The notes under the pieces are model-generated. The model made no database searches and was not told where the DNA came from. It saw only the letters and a list, made by a program, of their open reading frames with translations. Positions 10,018 through 19,599 of a stretch of 57,228 bases of DNA are shown here, one piece after another. Made by a program: the position numbers and the translations under genes. Each line of letters begins with the position of its first letter. Within the stretch, counting starts at the first letter, position 1. Source of the stretch: Geofilum rubicundum JCM 15548 (GTDB lineage Bacteria > Bacteroidota > Bacteroidia > Bacteroidales > Marinilabiliaceae); contig NZ_BAZW01000027.1 of the NCBI RefSeq assembly GCF_000974365.1, forward strand, positions 1 to 57,228. The letters run 5' to 3'.

Positions 10018-11187
10018 CCACAATGGAATCTTGTGTAAATGGCCGACTTCAATGCCGTCAGCTGCCACAAACGAGTTGGCGAGGTGCTTAATTTGTTTGT
10101 TTGTTTTGCCGGATCCTCCTACCTCAAATACGAAATTCTTAAAGGCAAAATCACCTTCCGGCGTATATTTCATAGGCCCAAGCACACCCAGCTGGTTGAT
10201 GAAAAAACTTTCCCTTACATTTCCGATGTTGGGTTTTTCAGTTGCTAATGCATATTGCAAATTTGGATGATGCATATATATTTTTTCTGGTTTTTGTAAC
10301 ACACCGATACCTTTTGTATCTGCATACAGGCATTTAATCACGTGTATGTCTTCAAGATAGCGAATGAATTGCACCAGACTGTTACGATTAATGCCAATGC
10401 GCTCACTTAATTTGGAAATATTTGGCTTAAATGGGACCGATTCCGAAATAATGTGCAGGAGCAACCTAATCTTCTCAACACTTCCAAAACTAATGTCGGC
10501 CGATGAAGGTAAATCAATGCTTAAAGCCAATGAAATGGTCTCGGATAATTTTTGGTAATATAGTTTTGGGGCCTCCTTAAAATAGGGATAGTAGCCATGC
10601 TCCAGAAATTCAGAAAAATGGGCGATAGGGCGTATTTTTTCGACAATTTCTAAAGCCACGTTGGTGTGATTTTCCAATAATTCCTCAAAAAGGATGGGTT
10701 TAAATGCAGTCTCCTGTGTGAAATTCAAGTATTCCCGGAATGATAATCCGGGCAGTTCATACATAACCGCTCGTCGGCTTAAATCTCCTTTTGCCTGATT
10801 CAAATGAATCAGCGATGAACCGGTAAAAATGATTTTTAGATCAGGCTGGTCATCATAAATGTTTTTCAATTCCTGGGACCAGTTTTGGTAGCGATGCACT
10901 TCGTCCAGAAGAAGATATTTTCCTCCCTGCATAACAAATTGTTCGGCAAAGTCAACCAGAGCGTTTTCTGTGAAATAGAGGTCATCCAGACTCACATAAA
11001 GGGTTTGATTATCCTGTGGCAAGTTTTCTTTCGCATATTGTAGCAACAGGGTTGTCTTTCCTGCTCCTCTGGCTCCCTTGATGCCAATTAAACGGCTATT
11101 CCAATCTATTATATCTGCCAGATATCTCCTGAACTCCATCGGCACCTGGTACAGTTTCCGATAGGATTTTTGAAAAATCTTTTCCAT
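9997..11187 (-). CDS. DUF4143-type P-loop ATPase
   Basis: A 396-residue soluble ATPase of the archaeal-like AAA family common in multiple copies in Bacteroidota. The N-terminal AAA part has Walker A GARGAGKTT (about residues 38-46), Walker B YLLLDEVHRY (about 92-101) and a sensor-like IIFTGSSLI. A winged-helix-like part follows (LSERIGINRNSLVQFIRYL), then the DUF4143 C-terminal domain with FFINQLG and a nuclease-like FVFEVGGSGKT segment. Cellular role is not established for the family. Two near-identical palindromes lie upstream of its start (11222-11271), suggesting autoregulation. It runs tail-to-tail with recB and overlaps it by 21 bases. A second member of the family is encoded at 24251-25384. 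Confidence 0.85.
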   Translation of the reverse strand: MEKIFQKSYRKLYQVPMEFRRYLADIIDWNSRLIGIKGARGAGKTTLLLQYAKENLPQDNQTLYVSLDDLYFTENALVDFAEQFVMQGGKYLLLDEVHRYQNWSQELKNIYDDQPDLKIIFTGSSLIHLNQAKGDLSRRAVMYELPGLSFREYLNFTQETAFKPILFEELLENHTNVALEIVEKIRPIAHFSEFLEHGYYPYFKEAPKLYYQKLSETISLALSIDLPSSADISFGSVEKIRLLLHIISESVPFKPNISKLSERIGINRNSLVQFIRYLEDIHVIKCLYADTKGIGVLQKPEKIYMHHPNLQYALATEKPNIGNVRESFFINQLGVLGPMKYTPEGDFAFKNFVFEVGGSGKTNKQIKHLANSFVAADGIEVGHLHKIPLWLFGFLY

Positions 11188-11221
11188 ATTGGTTAATTAT
11201 TTAAGCAAATATAGTGAAAAA

Positions 11222-11271
11222 TGCTCATTTAAAAGAGCATTTTTTATCAAAACTGCTCTTTTAAAAAAGCA
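11222..11271 (-). promoter_or_regulatory. Tandem 18-bp palindromes, putative operators of the ATPase gene
   Basis: Two near-identical imperfect palindromes of the form TGCTCWTTTAAAARAGCA lie at 11222-11239 and 11254-11271. Their centres are 32 bases apart, about three helical turns, so dimers bound to both would face the same side of the DNA. They sit 35-84 bases upstream of the ATPase start at 11187. The pattern is seen directly; the regulator is unknown. Confidence 0.55.
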
Positions 11272-11400
11272 AAATTGAAAATTGGCCGTCTGCCTGGTCG
11301 TCTGAAAGGACTCTGTAGCGACTAAAATGGTGGGATGAAACACCAGAATTAGCTTCATAAACATAGAAATGCCATACCCGGCCATTAAACTTTCTTAAAT

Positions 11401-11428
11401 TTTGCCTGTTTAAATTATTGTATCTTTT
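11401..11428 (+). promoter_or_regulatory. Putative Bacteroidota promoter of the efflux operon
   Basis: TTTG at 11401-11404 and TATCTTTT at 11421-11428 are separated by 16 bases and resemble the -33 TTTG and -7 TAnnTTTG boxes of Bacteroidota. The outer-membrane factor gene starts 24 bases downstream at 11453. Confidence 0.4.
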
Positions 11429-11452
11429 TTTTGAACAAGAAATAAGAATTGG

Positions 11453-12823
11453 ATGAGATTTACCGAAAAGGCTTTTCTTTATTGGGGCATTCTTCTTGTT
11501 TTGGGCGCTTTGGGTTGTTCCCCGAAAATTTCTGAAGTTGTTTCCCCTGCCGAAGAACAGGTGTCGTTTTCTGACGGCGGTGAGGCGGAAATGCCGGACC
11601 GGTGGTGGACTGCTTTTGAGGAACCGGTGCTGAATGAGCTTATGGAGGAGGGGCTTGGCGCTAATTTCGACTTGCAAACGGCCTGGTATCGTTTCCGGGA
11701 AGCGGAGGCTATAAAAAAGCGGGCTGCTTCTTTGTTGTTTCCTTTTTTGGAGGGTTCTGCCAATGCCGAAATATTCAGTCCTGAGTCTTCTTTAGGCAAT
11801 AGTGAGCAATTTCAGGCGGGCCTGTTGGCCCATTATGAAATAGACTTGTGGGGCAGGATGCGCTCTTCGGTTGATGCGGAACGTTTCCGTACCCGGGCAT
11901 CTTTCCTGGATTACCAGACCGCCGCCTTAACGGTGTCGGCCGAGATTGTGAGGACCTGGTTGGGACTGGCAGAAGCCCGGGAGCAGGTTGAAATTACTAC
12001 AAGTCAGGTTGAAACGAACACAAAGGTTTTGGAACTCATCAAATCCCGTTTTGGCAGCGGTCAGCTGCGTCATGTCGATATGCTTCGTCAGGAGCAACTA
12101 CTGGAAGCGACGCGCGAACGTCATATTCAGGCGGAAGCGCGGGTGCAGGTGCTGGAGAACCAGCTGGCTGTTTTGTTGGGCAGAGCGCCCCGTGAGGATT
12201 TGGCTTTGGCGACCGGGACTTTACCTGAACCACCGCCTTTGCCGGAGACGGGACTGCCGGTTGATTTGGTTCAAAGGCGGCCCGATGTCCAGAGTGCTTT
12301 TGAAAGGCTTAGAGCGTCCGACCGGGATTTGGCTTCTGCCATCAGTAACCAATATCCGCGACTAACTTTATCGGCATCACTGTCATCTGCTTCCAACAAT
12401 GCCGATGCTTTGTTCGATAGCTGGGTGCGGTCGTTTGCCGGGAATTTGCTGGCACCTTTGTTTTATGGGGGACAGTTAAGGGCTGAGGTCAAGCGCAGTG
12501 AGGCCATCAAACAACAGCAGGTTTATATTTACGGACAGAGCGTTTTGACGGCCTTCCGGGAGGTGGAAGATGCCTTGATTCGCGAAAGAAAGCAACAGGA
12601 AGCCGTTGAGAGTGTAGCGAGACAATTGTCCCTGGCCCATCGGGCCAATGAACAATTGCGGGTGGCCTATTTCAACGGAATGGGGAGTTATCTGGAGGTT
12701 TTAACCGCATTGGATGAGGAGCAGCAACTTCAGCGCGATTTACTGACAGAAAAGTTAATACTTCTCGAATACCGTGTGGCGCTTTATCGCGCCCTGGCCG
12801 GAGGTTTTGAAACAGGTGAATAA
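11453..12823 (+). CDS. Outer-membrane efflux lipoprotein (NodT/OprM-type)
   Basis: This is the outer-membrane channel of a tripartite efflux pump, 456 residues. A signal peptide ends in a lipobox (LGALGCS, Cys22), so it is a lipid-anchored OprM-like trimeric channel. The two repeated outer membrane efflux domains show as DRWWTAFEEPVLNELMEEGL near the N-terminus, EIDLWGRMRSSVDAER in the first half, and LVQRRPDVQSAFERLRASD and FREVEDALIRERK in the second. This last pair is typical of NodT-family proteins. It is followed after 18 bases by the membrane-fusion protein and then the RND pump, which form one operon. A putative promoter lies at 11401-11428. Confidence 0.93.
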   Translation: MRFTEKAFLYWGILLVLGALGCSPKISEVVSPAEEQVSFSDGGEAEMPDRWWTAFEEPVLNELMEEGLGANFDLQTAWYRFREAEAIKKRAASLLFPFLEGSANAEIFSPESSLGNSEQFQAGLLAHYEIDLWGRMRSSVDAERFRTRASFLDYQTAALTVSAEIVRTWLGLAEAREQVEITTSQVETNTKVLELIKSRFGSGQLRHVDMLRQEQLLEATRERHIQAEARVQVLENQLAVLLGRAPREDLALATGTLPEPPPLPETGLPVDLVQRRPDVQSAFERLRASDRDLASAISNQYPRLTLSASLSSASNNADALFDSWVRSFAGNLLAPLFYGGQLRAEVKRSEAIKQQQVYIYGQSVLTAFREVEDALIRERKQQEAVESVARQLSLAHRANEQLRVAYFNGMGSYLEVLTALDEEQQLQRDLLTEKLILLEYRVALYRALAGGFETGE

Positions 12824-12841
12824 CGCTAATGCAACTGAGCT

Positions 12842-14011
12842 ATGAAGAAACGAAAATCGCTTATTATATCTTTGGTAGTGTTGCTGGGTGCCGCACTGGT
12901 TGTGGTTCTGATCTTTTTGACGGAACCAACCGCACAGCGCGAGTCGGCCGCCAAGGAAACGGCCATGCTGGTAGAGGTTACTACCGTTTCCCGCGGCACT
13001 TACCAGCCCTTGTTTGTAACCACCGGGACGGTGAAACCGGCCCGGGAAATTATCTTAAGTCCCAGAGTTAGCGGTGAGGTCATTGAACGCGCTTCCAGAT
13101 TTAATCCCGGAGAAACCGTGCCTGAAGGCACTGTGCTCTTAAAAATTGACCCTTCCGATTACATCAATGCGCTTCAGTTAAGGAAGAGTGAACTCCGCCG
13201 GGCCGAAGCCAACCTGAGCATTGAAGAAGGACGACAGGAAGTAGCGCGACAGGATTACCAGCAATCCGATCAAACGTTAGATGCGGATAGTGAAGCGCTG
13301 GTGCTGCGTCAACCCCAACTGAATACGGCACAGGCGGAGTTAGAGGCTGCGCGTGCATCGGTAGCGCAGGCCACGCTCGATTTGGAGCGAACCACGGTCA
13401 AAGCACCCTTTGATGTACACATATTAAGCCGTCAGGTAGATGCCGGCACGCAGGTGGCACCTGGTCAGGAACTGGCCCGGTTGGTGGGGACCAAGGAGTA
13501 TTGGGTGGAGACCACGGTGCCGCAATCGCACATTAAATGGCTCTCTTTTCCGGATGGCGACCAGGAAGGTGCCGATGTGCGTGTGCATAACCGCTCCGCC
13601 TGGGAAGCGGAGGAGTACAGAACCGGTCGGCTCTACCAGATGATTGGGGCCATAAATGATCAGACCCGCCTGGTTCGGGTTTTGGTATCTGTCACCGATC
13701 CCTTGCACGAAAAGGAGGAGCCGGGTGCCAGATTGCCGCTGATGATGGGCGCTTTTGTGGAAACGGGCATGGTGGGGCGTGAAGTGAGCGATGTGGTTAA
13801 GCTTAACCGCGATTATGTGCGAAAAGGATCTACCGTTTGGGTCATGAAGGATGGTGTACTGAACATAAAGGCGGTCGATATCCTGCTTTCAGATGCCGAG
13901 CATGCCTATATCAGCGAAGGTCTGGCCGATGGCGACAGTGTTGTGACAACCAATCTGGCAACGGTGGTGGAGGGTTCACCGCTTCGGGTTGCTGAAAACG
14001 GAAGCGACTAA
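12842..14011 (+). CDS. RND efflux periplasmic adaptor (membrane-fusion protein)
   Basis: A 389-residue HlyD/AcrA-family adaptor linking the RND pump to the outer-membrane channel. An N-terminal membrane anchor (about residues 5-27) is followed by a lipoyl-like half motif (GTVKPAREIILSPRVSGEV), a coiled-coil hairpin (about 105-180), the second half (TVKAPFDVHILSRQVDAGTQVAPGQ) and a beta-barrel domain. There is no lipobox, so the protein is held by the transmembrane helix. It begins 18 bases after the outer-membrane factor gene, and the pump gene begins 3 bases after its stop. Substrate cannot be told from sequence. Confidence 0.92.
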   Translation: MKKRKSLIISLVVLLGAALVVVLIFLTEPTAQRESAAKETAMLVEVTTVSRGTYQPLFVTTGTVKPAREIILSPRVSGEVIERASRFNPGETVPEGTVLLKIDPSDYINALQLRKSELRRAEANLSIEEGRQEVARQDYQQSDQTLDADSEALVLRQPQLNTAQAELEAARASVAQATLDLERTTVKAPFDVHILSRQVDAGTQVAPGQELARLVGTKEYWVETTVPQSHIKWLSFPDGDQEGADVRVHNRSAWEAEEYRTGRLYQMIGAINDQTRLVRVLVSVTDPLHEKEEPGARLPLMMGAFVETGMVGREVSDVVKLNRDYVRKGSTVWVMKDGVLNIKAVDILLSDAEHAYISEGLADGDSVVTTNLATVVEGSPLRVAENGSD

Positions 14012-14014
14012 GAC

Positions 14015-17000
14015 ATGGAAAAGAATTCATCACAAAATAAAAAGGAAAAGGACCGGGGAATAATGGCCTATATGGCCCGGAACTCCGTGGCAGCTAACCT
14101 GCTCATGATTATTCTTTTGGGGGGCGGATTGTGGACCATGTACCATATTCAGAAAGAGGTCTTTCCCGAGTTTCAACTGGACATTGTTGATGTAAGTGTG
14201 GTTTACCCGGGTGCTGCGCCGGCAGAGGTGGAGTTTGGTATTTTGATGCCCGTTGAAGAGGCGGTCCGGGGTGTACAGGGAATTAAAGAAATTACTTCCA
14301 CAGCCCGTGAGGCTCGGGACAGGTTCAAATTGAGCTGGTGCCCGGGACCGAGCGGATGAAGGCTTTTCAGGACATTCAGCAGGCGGTTAACCGCATCCGT
14401 ACTTTTCCCGATGATATTGAGGAGCCTGAGGTGGTTTTACAGTCGCAACAGCGCGATGTAATGGAAGTTGGGCTGTATGGCGATGTGGATATATGGACTT
14501 TGCGGGTGTTGGCCGAGCGCTTGCGCGATCTGTTGCTTAACAGCGAAAACATCACCCAGGTGGAAATCGGGAATATTCCCGATATGGTGACCCATGTGGA
14601 AATTCCGCGCCATCGACTGCGGGAGTACAATCTGACTTTATCGGAAGTGGCGGACATTATTTCATCGTCAAGTGAAGATGTACCAGCGGGGGCTTTGGAG
14701 ACCGGGAGCGGAGAGATTTTATTGCGTATGAAGGAGCGCAAACAGTGGGCCAGGGAATTTGAAAACATTGAAATTATTTCTTCTCCAGGTGGCGGAAGCG
14801 TTACGCTGGGTGATATTGCGAAGGTGACAGACGGCTTTGAGGAATCGGGTTTTCATGGAGAATTTAATGAACAACCCACCGTTGATTTGAGTATTTACAG
14901 GGTGGGCGACCAGTCGCCCCTCGATATTGCCGCTACGGTGGAAGAAGTTCTGAAGGATTTTGAATCTTCCTTGCCACCGGGGGTGAGTCACCGAATTGAC
15001 AGCAACAGTGCGGAGGATTATGAGGAGCGTCTGTCTCTCCTGACTGAAAACGGACTGATTGCCGTGGTCATCGTGCTCTTAATACTGGCGCTTTTTCTGG
15101 AGTACCGACTGGCGTTCTGGGTGATGATGGGCATGGCCATCTCGTTTATTGGGGGAATCGTGTTTTTGCCGCTTTTCGGATTAAGTATCAATATGATATC
15201 CATGTTTGGTTTCCTGGTGGCTCTGGGTATTGTGGTGGATGATGCCATTGTCGTCGGCGAGAACATTTACGAATACCGACAACAAGGTATGAGCCTATGA
15301 AAGCGGCCATTAAAGGGAGCAGGGACATTGCCCGACCGGTGGTGTTCAGCATCCTGACCAACATCATTGCTTTTATTCCCCTGTTGTTCATGCCCGGTGA
15401 AACCGGAAAGTTCTGGTGGCCTTTGCCGGCCGTGGTGATCATTATTTTGGCCATATCGCTGTTTGAGGCCTTGCTGATACTACCCGCCCACCTCGGTCAT
15501 TTGAAGGAGCGTTCCCACACCAAAAAAGCAGAGCGTTTTTTGGAACGCATTCGCCAAGGATTTGGGCGGCGGTTCGACCATTTTATTGACCATCGTTATA
15601 AGCCTTTTTTGGACATGGCCTTGCGCCACCGCTACATCACACTGAGTATTGCTGTTGGGATATTTCTTATGGTGGGTGGATACGGTTACAGCGACCACAT
15701 GGGGATCATCATGATGCCTGAAGTGGCGGCCGATGAGATAGAAGCCGGCGTTCGCCTGCCTGTCGGGGTCACCCCCCAACAGGCCGCCAAAGTGGCCCGT
15801 GATATAACCGAATCCACCAGGCGGATGTTTGAGGAGCATGACCTTTATGAGGTCGCCGAGGGCATAAAAACCAATGTGCGGGGACAGAGCTTTATAGATG
15901 TCGAAATTGTCATGAAGCCCCCGGATGAGCGGGATATGAGGGCCCGGGAATTGATCAATCTCTGGCGCGATGAAATAGGAGATATTGAAGGGGTCGATCA
16001 AATTACTTTTCAGGCCGAACGTGGTCCCGGTGGCTGGGCCAAAGATATCAGCGTGGACATCAGTCATGCCGACATCAAAGTGCTTGAAAAAGCCAGCATG
16101 GATTTTCTTGAACAGGCCGAATCGTTTGAGGTCACCAGAGATGTGAACGACAATTACGATGCCGGCAAAACGCAGTTTGACTTTAAGCTGCTTCCCGAAG
16201 GCCGGCGCTTGGGTCTGACCTCCACAGAAGTCGGACGGCAGGTCCGCGACGCCTTTTATGGCGCCCTGGCCATGCGCCAGTTGCGCGGCGTTAACGAGGT
16301 GGAAATGCGTGTGAAACTCCCTTATAGCGAACGCGAAGATTTGCACAACCTGGAAAATTTTGTGATCCGAACCCCCGACGGTCAGGAGGTGCCCTTATTC
16401 GATGTCGTGAGGCTGGAAGAGGGAGAGGCCTTCTCGAGTATCAACCGACGCGACGGTCGCCGGATTGTGACCGTCAGCATGGATGTGGAGCCCAAAAGTG
16501 CTGTTTCGCAAGTCATGAAATCCCTGAATGAGGAGGTCCTGCCGGAAATCAGGAACAACTACCCGGGGACCACCTGGAGTTTTCAGGGGACGCAGGCAGA
16601 TATGCGGGAATCGACTCAGGTGTTGTGGAGCGGATTTGCCATGGCCATGATGCTTATTTTTGCCCTTTTGGCCCTGGCTTTTGGGAATTACGTGCAGCCC
16701 TTGATTGTGATGTTCGCCATTCCTTTTGGCATTGTGGGGGCCGTGATCGGACATATATTGCTGGGGCACGACTTGTCGCTGGTGAGTCTGATGGGCATCA
16801 TCGCCTTATCGGGCGTGGTGGTCAACGACTCCTTAATCATGGTGGATTATGCCAACCGCAAACGGGGCGGCAAAACGGCCTATGAAGCCATTCATGAAGC
16901 AGGTGTCCGTCGTTTCAGACCAATTATGCTGACGACTTTCACGACCTTTGGCGGACTAACACCCATTATTCTGGAGACATCCCGGCAGGCCTATCACCTG

Positions 17001-17144
17001 ATTCCCATGGCGATATCACTTGGTTTTGGAATTTTGTTTGCCACGGCCATTATTTTGGTCATTGTGCCCTGTTTTTACATGGTTTTGGAGGATTTGAAAG
17101 TCCTCTGGTTCACGGCCAGAGGGAAAGACTTGGCGCAAAGCTGA
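14015..17144 (+). pseudogene. RND-family efflux pump, broken by two 1-base deletions
   Basis: As given, the gene falls into three frames (14015-14359, 14338-15300, 15297-17144). Restoring one base near 14311 and one near 15292 gives a continuous 1043-residue pump, the normal length for AcrB-type transporters. It has TM1 at the N-terminus, two large periplasmic loops ([31 protein letters not shown]) and 12 membrane helices. The TM4 proton-relay acidic pair is present in [14 protein letters not shown], and the matching [14 protein letters not shown] lies in the second half. It is the third gene of the efflux operon and lies 3 bases after the adaptor. Both breaks fit loss of a base from a short A or G run with the protein otherwise intact, so I favour sequencing error, though true inactivation is possible. 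Confidence 0.88.
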
Positions 17145-17210
17145 CAGGCGTATTGCTTTCTAAGCGGAGATGTGTTAAACTTGTCCCCATATCCCGGTTA
17201 ATGTCTTATT

Positions 17211-17777
17211 ATGAAGAAAATTTTTAATTATTTCCTGCAGGGCCTGTTGTACATTGCCCCTATTGGAATCACCGCCTACATCATCTATGTGATTTTCAAA
17301 TTTGCGGATGATTTGCTCAACGGCATTATCAATGAGTATCTGGGGATTGATATTCCCGGACTGGGCTTTGTGGTTATTTTCTTTTTCCTGGTTCTTGTGG
17401 GTATTGTAGGTAAAAGCATCATTGCCCAACCCATTAAAATGTTGTTTAACAAGGTCATTGAAAGGGCCCCCTTTCTGAAGTTTATATACTCCGCCTTGAA
17501 CGACCTTTTTTCTGCCTTCGTTGGTAAGGACAGAAAGTTCACCAAGCCGGTCATTGTCCTGGTCAATCCCATTTCCAATCTGGAGAAACTGGGTTTTATG
17601 ACCGAAGAAGATCTGAGTAAATTGGATGAAATAGATAAGGTGGCCGTCTATTTTCCGCATTCTTACAACTTTTCAGGAGAGTTGTTCATTGTCCCCAAGA
17701 CCCAGGTCCGGTCCATTGATATGAATCCGGCCGAGGTCATGAAGTTCATTGTTTCAGGTGGTATTTCAGGGATTTAA
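17211..17777 (+). CDS. DUF502 family membrane protein
   Basis: A 188-residue inner-membrane protein with two N-terminal transmembrane segments (about residues 8-32 and 47-70) and a conserved cytoplasmic or periplasmic tail. The features GLLYIAPIGITAYII, the ERAPFLKFIYSALNDL helix, VLVNPISNLEKLGFMTEE, VAVYFPHSYNFSGELFIVP and the PAEVMKFIVSGG end fit the DUF502 family well. No biochemical role is established. It stands 66 bases after the RND gene in the same direction and may be read through from the efflux operon or have its own promoter. Confidence 0.85.
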   Translation: MKKIFNYFLQGLLYIAPIGITAYIIYVIFKFADDLLNGIINEYLGIDIPGLGFVVIFFFLVLVGIVGKSIIAQPIKMLFNKVIERAPFLKFIYSALNDLFSAFVGKDRKFTKPVIVLVNPISNLEKLGFMTEEDLSKLDEIDKVAVYFPHSYNFSGELFIVPKTQVRSIDMNPAEVMKFIVSGGISGI

Positions 17778-17916
17778 TTGACCTTTTGTGGACGATACAG
17801 GAGGGGGCGATTTTTAATTATTTGTAAGCCAGGTGTATGTGTTTAGTTTCTTTGCTAGGCTGGACTTTATGGGAGGAATTGTTTATATTTTAACCCCACT
17901 GCTTAAAATATTTAGC

Positions 17917-18087
17917 CCTATGAACGAGCCATGAGCATTCTTCTCACAAAGGGGCCTGATTGTCTCAGCGAGTTCCATATGGCCATTGAAGACTAAACTA
18001 TAATCCTATGAAACGAGCCATGAGAGAATAGCTCTCATAAAGGGGCCTGATTATCCCGGCGAGTTCCATACGACAATTAAAAATCAA
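17917..18087 (+). repeat. Tandem 88-base direct repeat with hairpin potential
   Basis: Two copies (about 17917-17997 and 18005-18087) share CCTATGAA-ACGAGCCATGAG, AAAGGGGCCTGATT, and GCGAGTTCCATA in the same order. In copy 2 a perfect 7-bp stem (ATGAGAG with CTCTCAT, loop AATAG) sits between the first two blocks; copy 1 keeps a shorter 4-bp pairing (TGAG with CTCA) despite a different loop. Conserved outer blocks with a variable paired middle suggest a structured RNA element or a protein-binding leader. It ends about 12 bases before the start codon of the next gene. I do not recognise a known riboswitch class. The rest of the 321-base gap (17778-17916) shows nothing else. Confidence 0.5.
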
Positions 18088-18098
18088 ATTATATACGT

Positions 18099-18828
18099 AT
18101 GAAATACATCTTTTTTTTACTCCTACTCGTGGCCTTGAGTGGCCCGGTTTACAGTCAGATAAGTCTGGATGTATCGGCCGGACTGGCCAGTCAGAGTTAC
18201 AACGAGGTTAAGATTCCCAACGAAGTGGGGACTGCTTTTGATTTGTATAAGGATTTTAAATCCAGGGACCTGTTATCAACTATAGCTTAAAGCTCGGTTA
18301 TCGTTTCAAAGAAAAAAATCATTTGTTTGTATTGTATGCCCCACTGAGTGTCAATTATGAGGGCGCTGCACCTTTTGACATCCGATTTGAAAACACCACC
18401 TTTCTTCAGGGGCAAAATGTGGACGCCCGTTATCAATTCAACAGTTATAGGGTGACCTATCGGCGAGATGTATATACCTCTGATAAATGGCTGCTGGGTG
18501 TTGGCTTTACAGCCAAAATACGGGATGCGGAAATCCGATTAAAAACAGCCGATAACAGTGATAAAAAGGTGGATGTGGCTTTGTGCCCTTGTTGAATTTG
18601 CATGCTGAATACGCTTTCAATAGCTGGTCGGCCTATTTTGAAGGGGACGGTCTGGCCGGTGGTCCGGGAAGAGCTTTTGACCTTTATCTGGGAGGCAAAA
18701 TACCACTCAATGATTATCTGAAAATAAAGGCGGCCTACCGCCTGCTGGAAGGAGGCGCAGATGTCGCCTCTGTTTACAATTTCACCATGGTGCATTTTGC
18801 CACTTTGGGAATAATTATTCACTTTTAA
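18099..18828 (+). pseudogene. Small outer-membrane beta-barrel-like protein, broken by two 1-base deletions
   Basis: A signal peptide (MKYIFFLLLLVALSGPVYSQ) begins a protein that in the given sequence is cut by frame changes near 18259 (AAAA to AAA) and 18578 (GGG to GG). With both bases restored it is one 243-residue protein. The mature part is a series of alternating beta strands with aromatic girdles (RYQFNSYRVTYRRDVY; LNLHAEYAFNSWSAYFEG; FDLYLGGKIPLNDYLKIKAAYR) and ends in an aromatic residue (IIIHF), as expected for an 8- to 10-stranded outer-membrane barrel. Function unknown. It lies directly after the tandem repeat and 12 bases before the YeeE/YedE gene. Confidence 0.75.
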
Positions 18829-18840
18829 TCCACTTTCGAA

Positions 18841-19179
18841 ATGAATAATAAAGTAGAAGATATCCAGATGGAGGAAGTGCCGGATAAAAGACCCTTGCTT
18901 TTTGGACTGGGTTTTGGCATTCTGTTTGGTTTTTTACTGCACAAAGGCGGTGCCACCAAATACGATGTGATTGTGGGGCAGCTCTTGCTGACCGATTTTA
19001 CCGTTCTGAAAATCATGCTTTCAGCTGTCGTGAACGGCATGATTGGCATTTATTTCATGAAGCCGATGGGCTGGATCCAGCTGTCGCTCAAGAAGGGCTC
19101 TGTAGGCAAGAACGTATTGGGCGCCTTTATATTCGGTTTTGGTTTTGCCGTGCTGAGTTACTGTCCGGGAACCATCTAG
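18841..19179 (+). CDS. YeeE/YedE-type (DUF6691) membrane protein, C-terminally truncated
   Basis: A 112-residue membrane protein with helices at about 22-36, 45-70 and 92-108. The motif near the end, SYCPGT, corresponds to the conserved CPG-containing helix of the YeeE/YedE (sulfur-compound transport) family. In relatives this is followed by roughly 30 further residues (AGAxGxG-type helix), which are missing here: a stop comes one residue after CPGT. The stop is only 2 bases from the end of the convergent response-regulator gene, so a deletion that removed the 3' end and any intergenic space is likely. The start ATG follows the barrel gene by 12 bases. Confidence 0.65.
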   Translation: MNNKVEDIQMEEVPDKRPLLFGLGFGILFGFLLHKGGATKYDVIVGQLLLTDFTVLKIMLSAVVNGMIGIYFMKPMGWIQLSLKKGSVGKNVLGAFIFGFGFAVLSYCPGTI

Positions 19180-19181
19180 TT

Positions 19182-19553
19182 TTAAACACCAACAGATTCA
19201 ACAATAGTAGCTTCGATGTCATTGAAACTTGTTGGTTTTCTGAAGTATTTATGAAGGAGATTATCATCCAGTGCCTGAGCTATTCTGTCGCAAATGCCAT
19301 AGCCTGTATAGATGAAAAAGACCAGATTTGGAAACTCTTTTTTGGCTGCCTCAATAAATTCGAGGCCATCCATCACCGGCATTCGCATGTCGCTTACAAC
19401 TACCGTAATGCCCGATTCCTTACGAAGAATTTCCAACCCTTCAAATCCTGAAAGGGCCGTATGGATTGTAAAGCGATTCCTCAATCCCAATTCAAAAACC
19501 TTTAGATTGATAGGTTCATCGTCCACGTAAAGAACTGAAATATTGTTCGCCAT
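19182..19553 (-). CDS. Single-domain response regulator
   Basis: A 123-residue stand-alone receiver domain with no output domain. Acidic pocket residues Asp11 and Asp12 (VDDEP), phospho-acceptor Asp55 (VVVSDMRMP), the Thr/Ser switch position in FIYTGY and the conserved Lys in YFRKP are all present, so it should be phosphorylatable. It probably relays signals by protein contact. It lies 46 bases downstream of the histidine-kinase gene on the same strand, and the two likely form a pair. Related stand-alone receivers of this type often work with PAS-containing kinases. Confidence 0.9.
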   Translation of the reverse strand: MANNISVLYVDDEPINLKVFELGLRNRFTIHTALSGFEGLEILRKESGITVVVSDMRMPVMDGLEFIEAAKKEFPNLVFFIYTGYGICDRIAQALDDNLLHKYFRKPTSFNDIEATIVESVGV

Positions 19554-19599
19554 TTGAAAACTGCTTTTTAGATAATTCCTGCAAATATAAATAAGATGT

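Noticed and set aside
14300-14345. Programmed ribosomal frameshift in the first RND gene
   Set aside because: No slippery heptamer with downstream structure is visible, and similar breaks occur in unrelated genes across the window.
17941-18075. Thiamine-pyrophosphate-riboswitch-like words (CCTGAT...CCGGCG) in the tandem repeat
   Set aside because: The order and spacing of TPP elements do not fit and no thiamine gene follows; only a few short words coincide.
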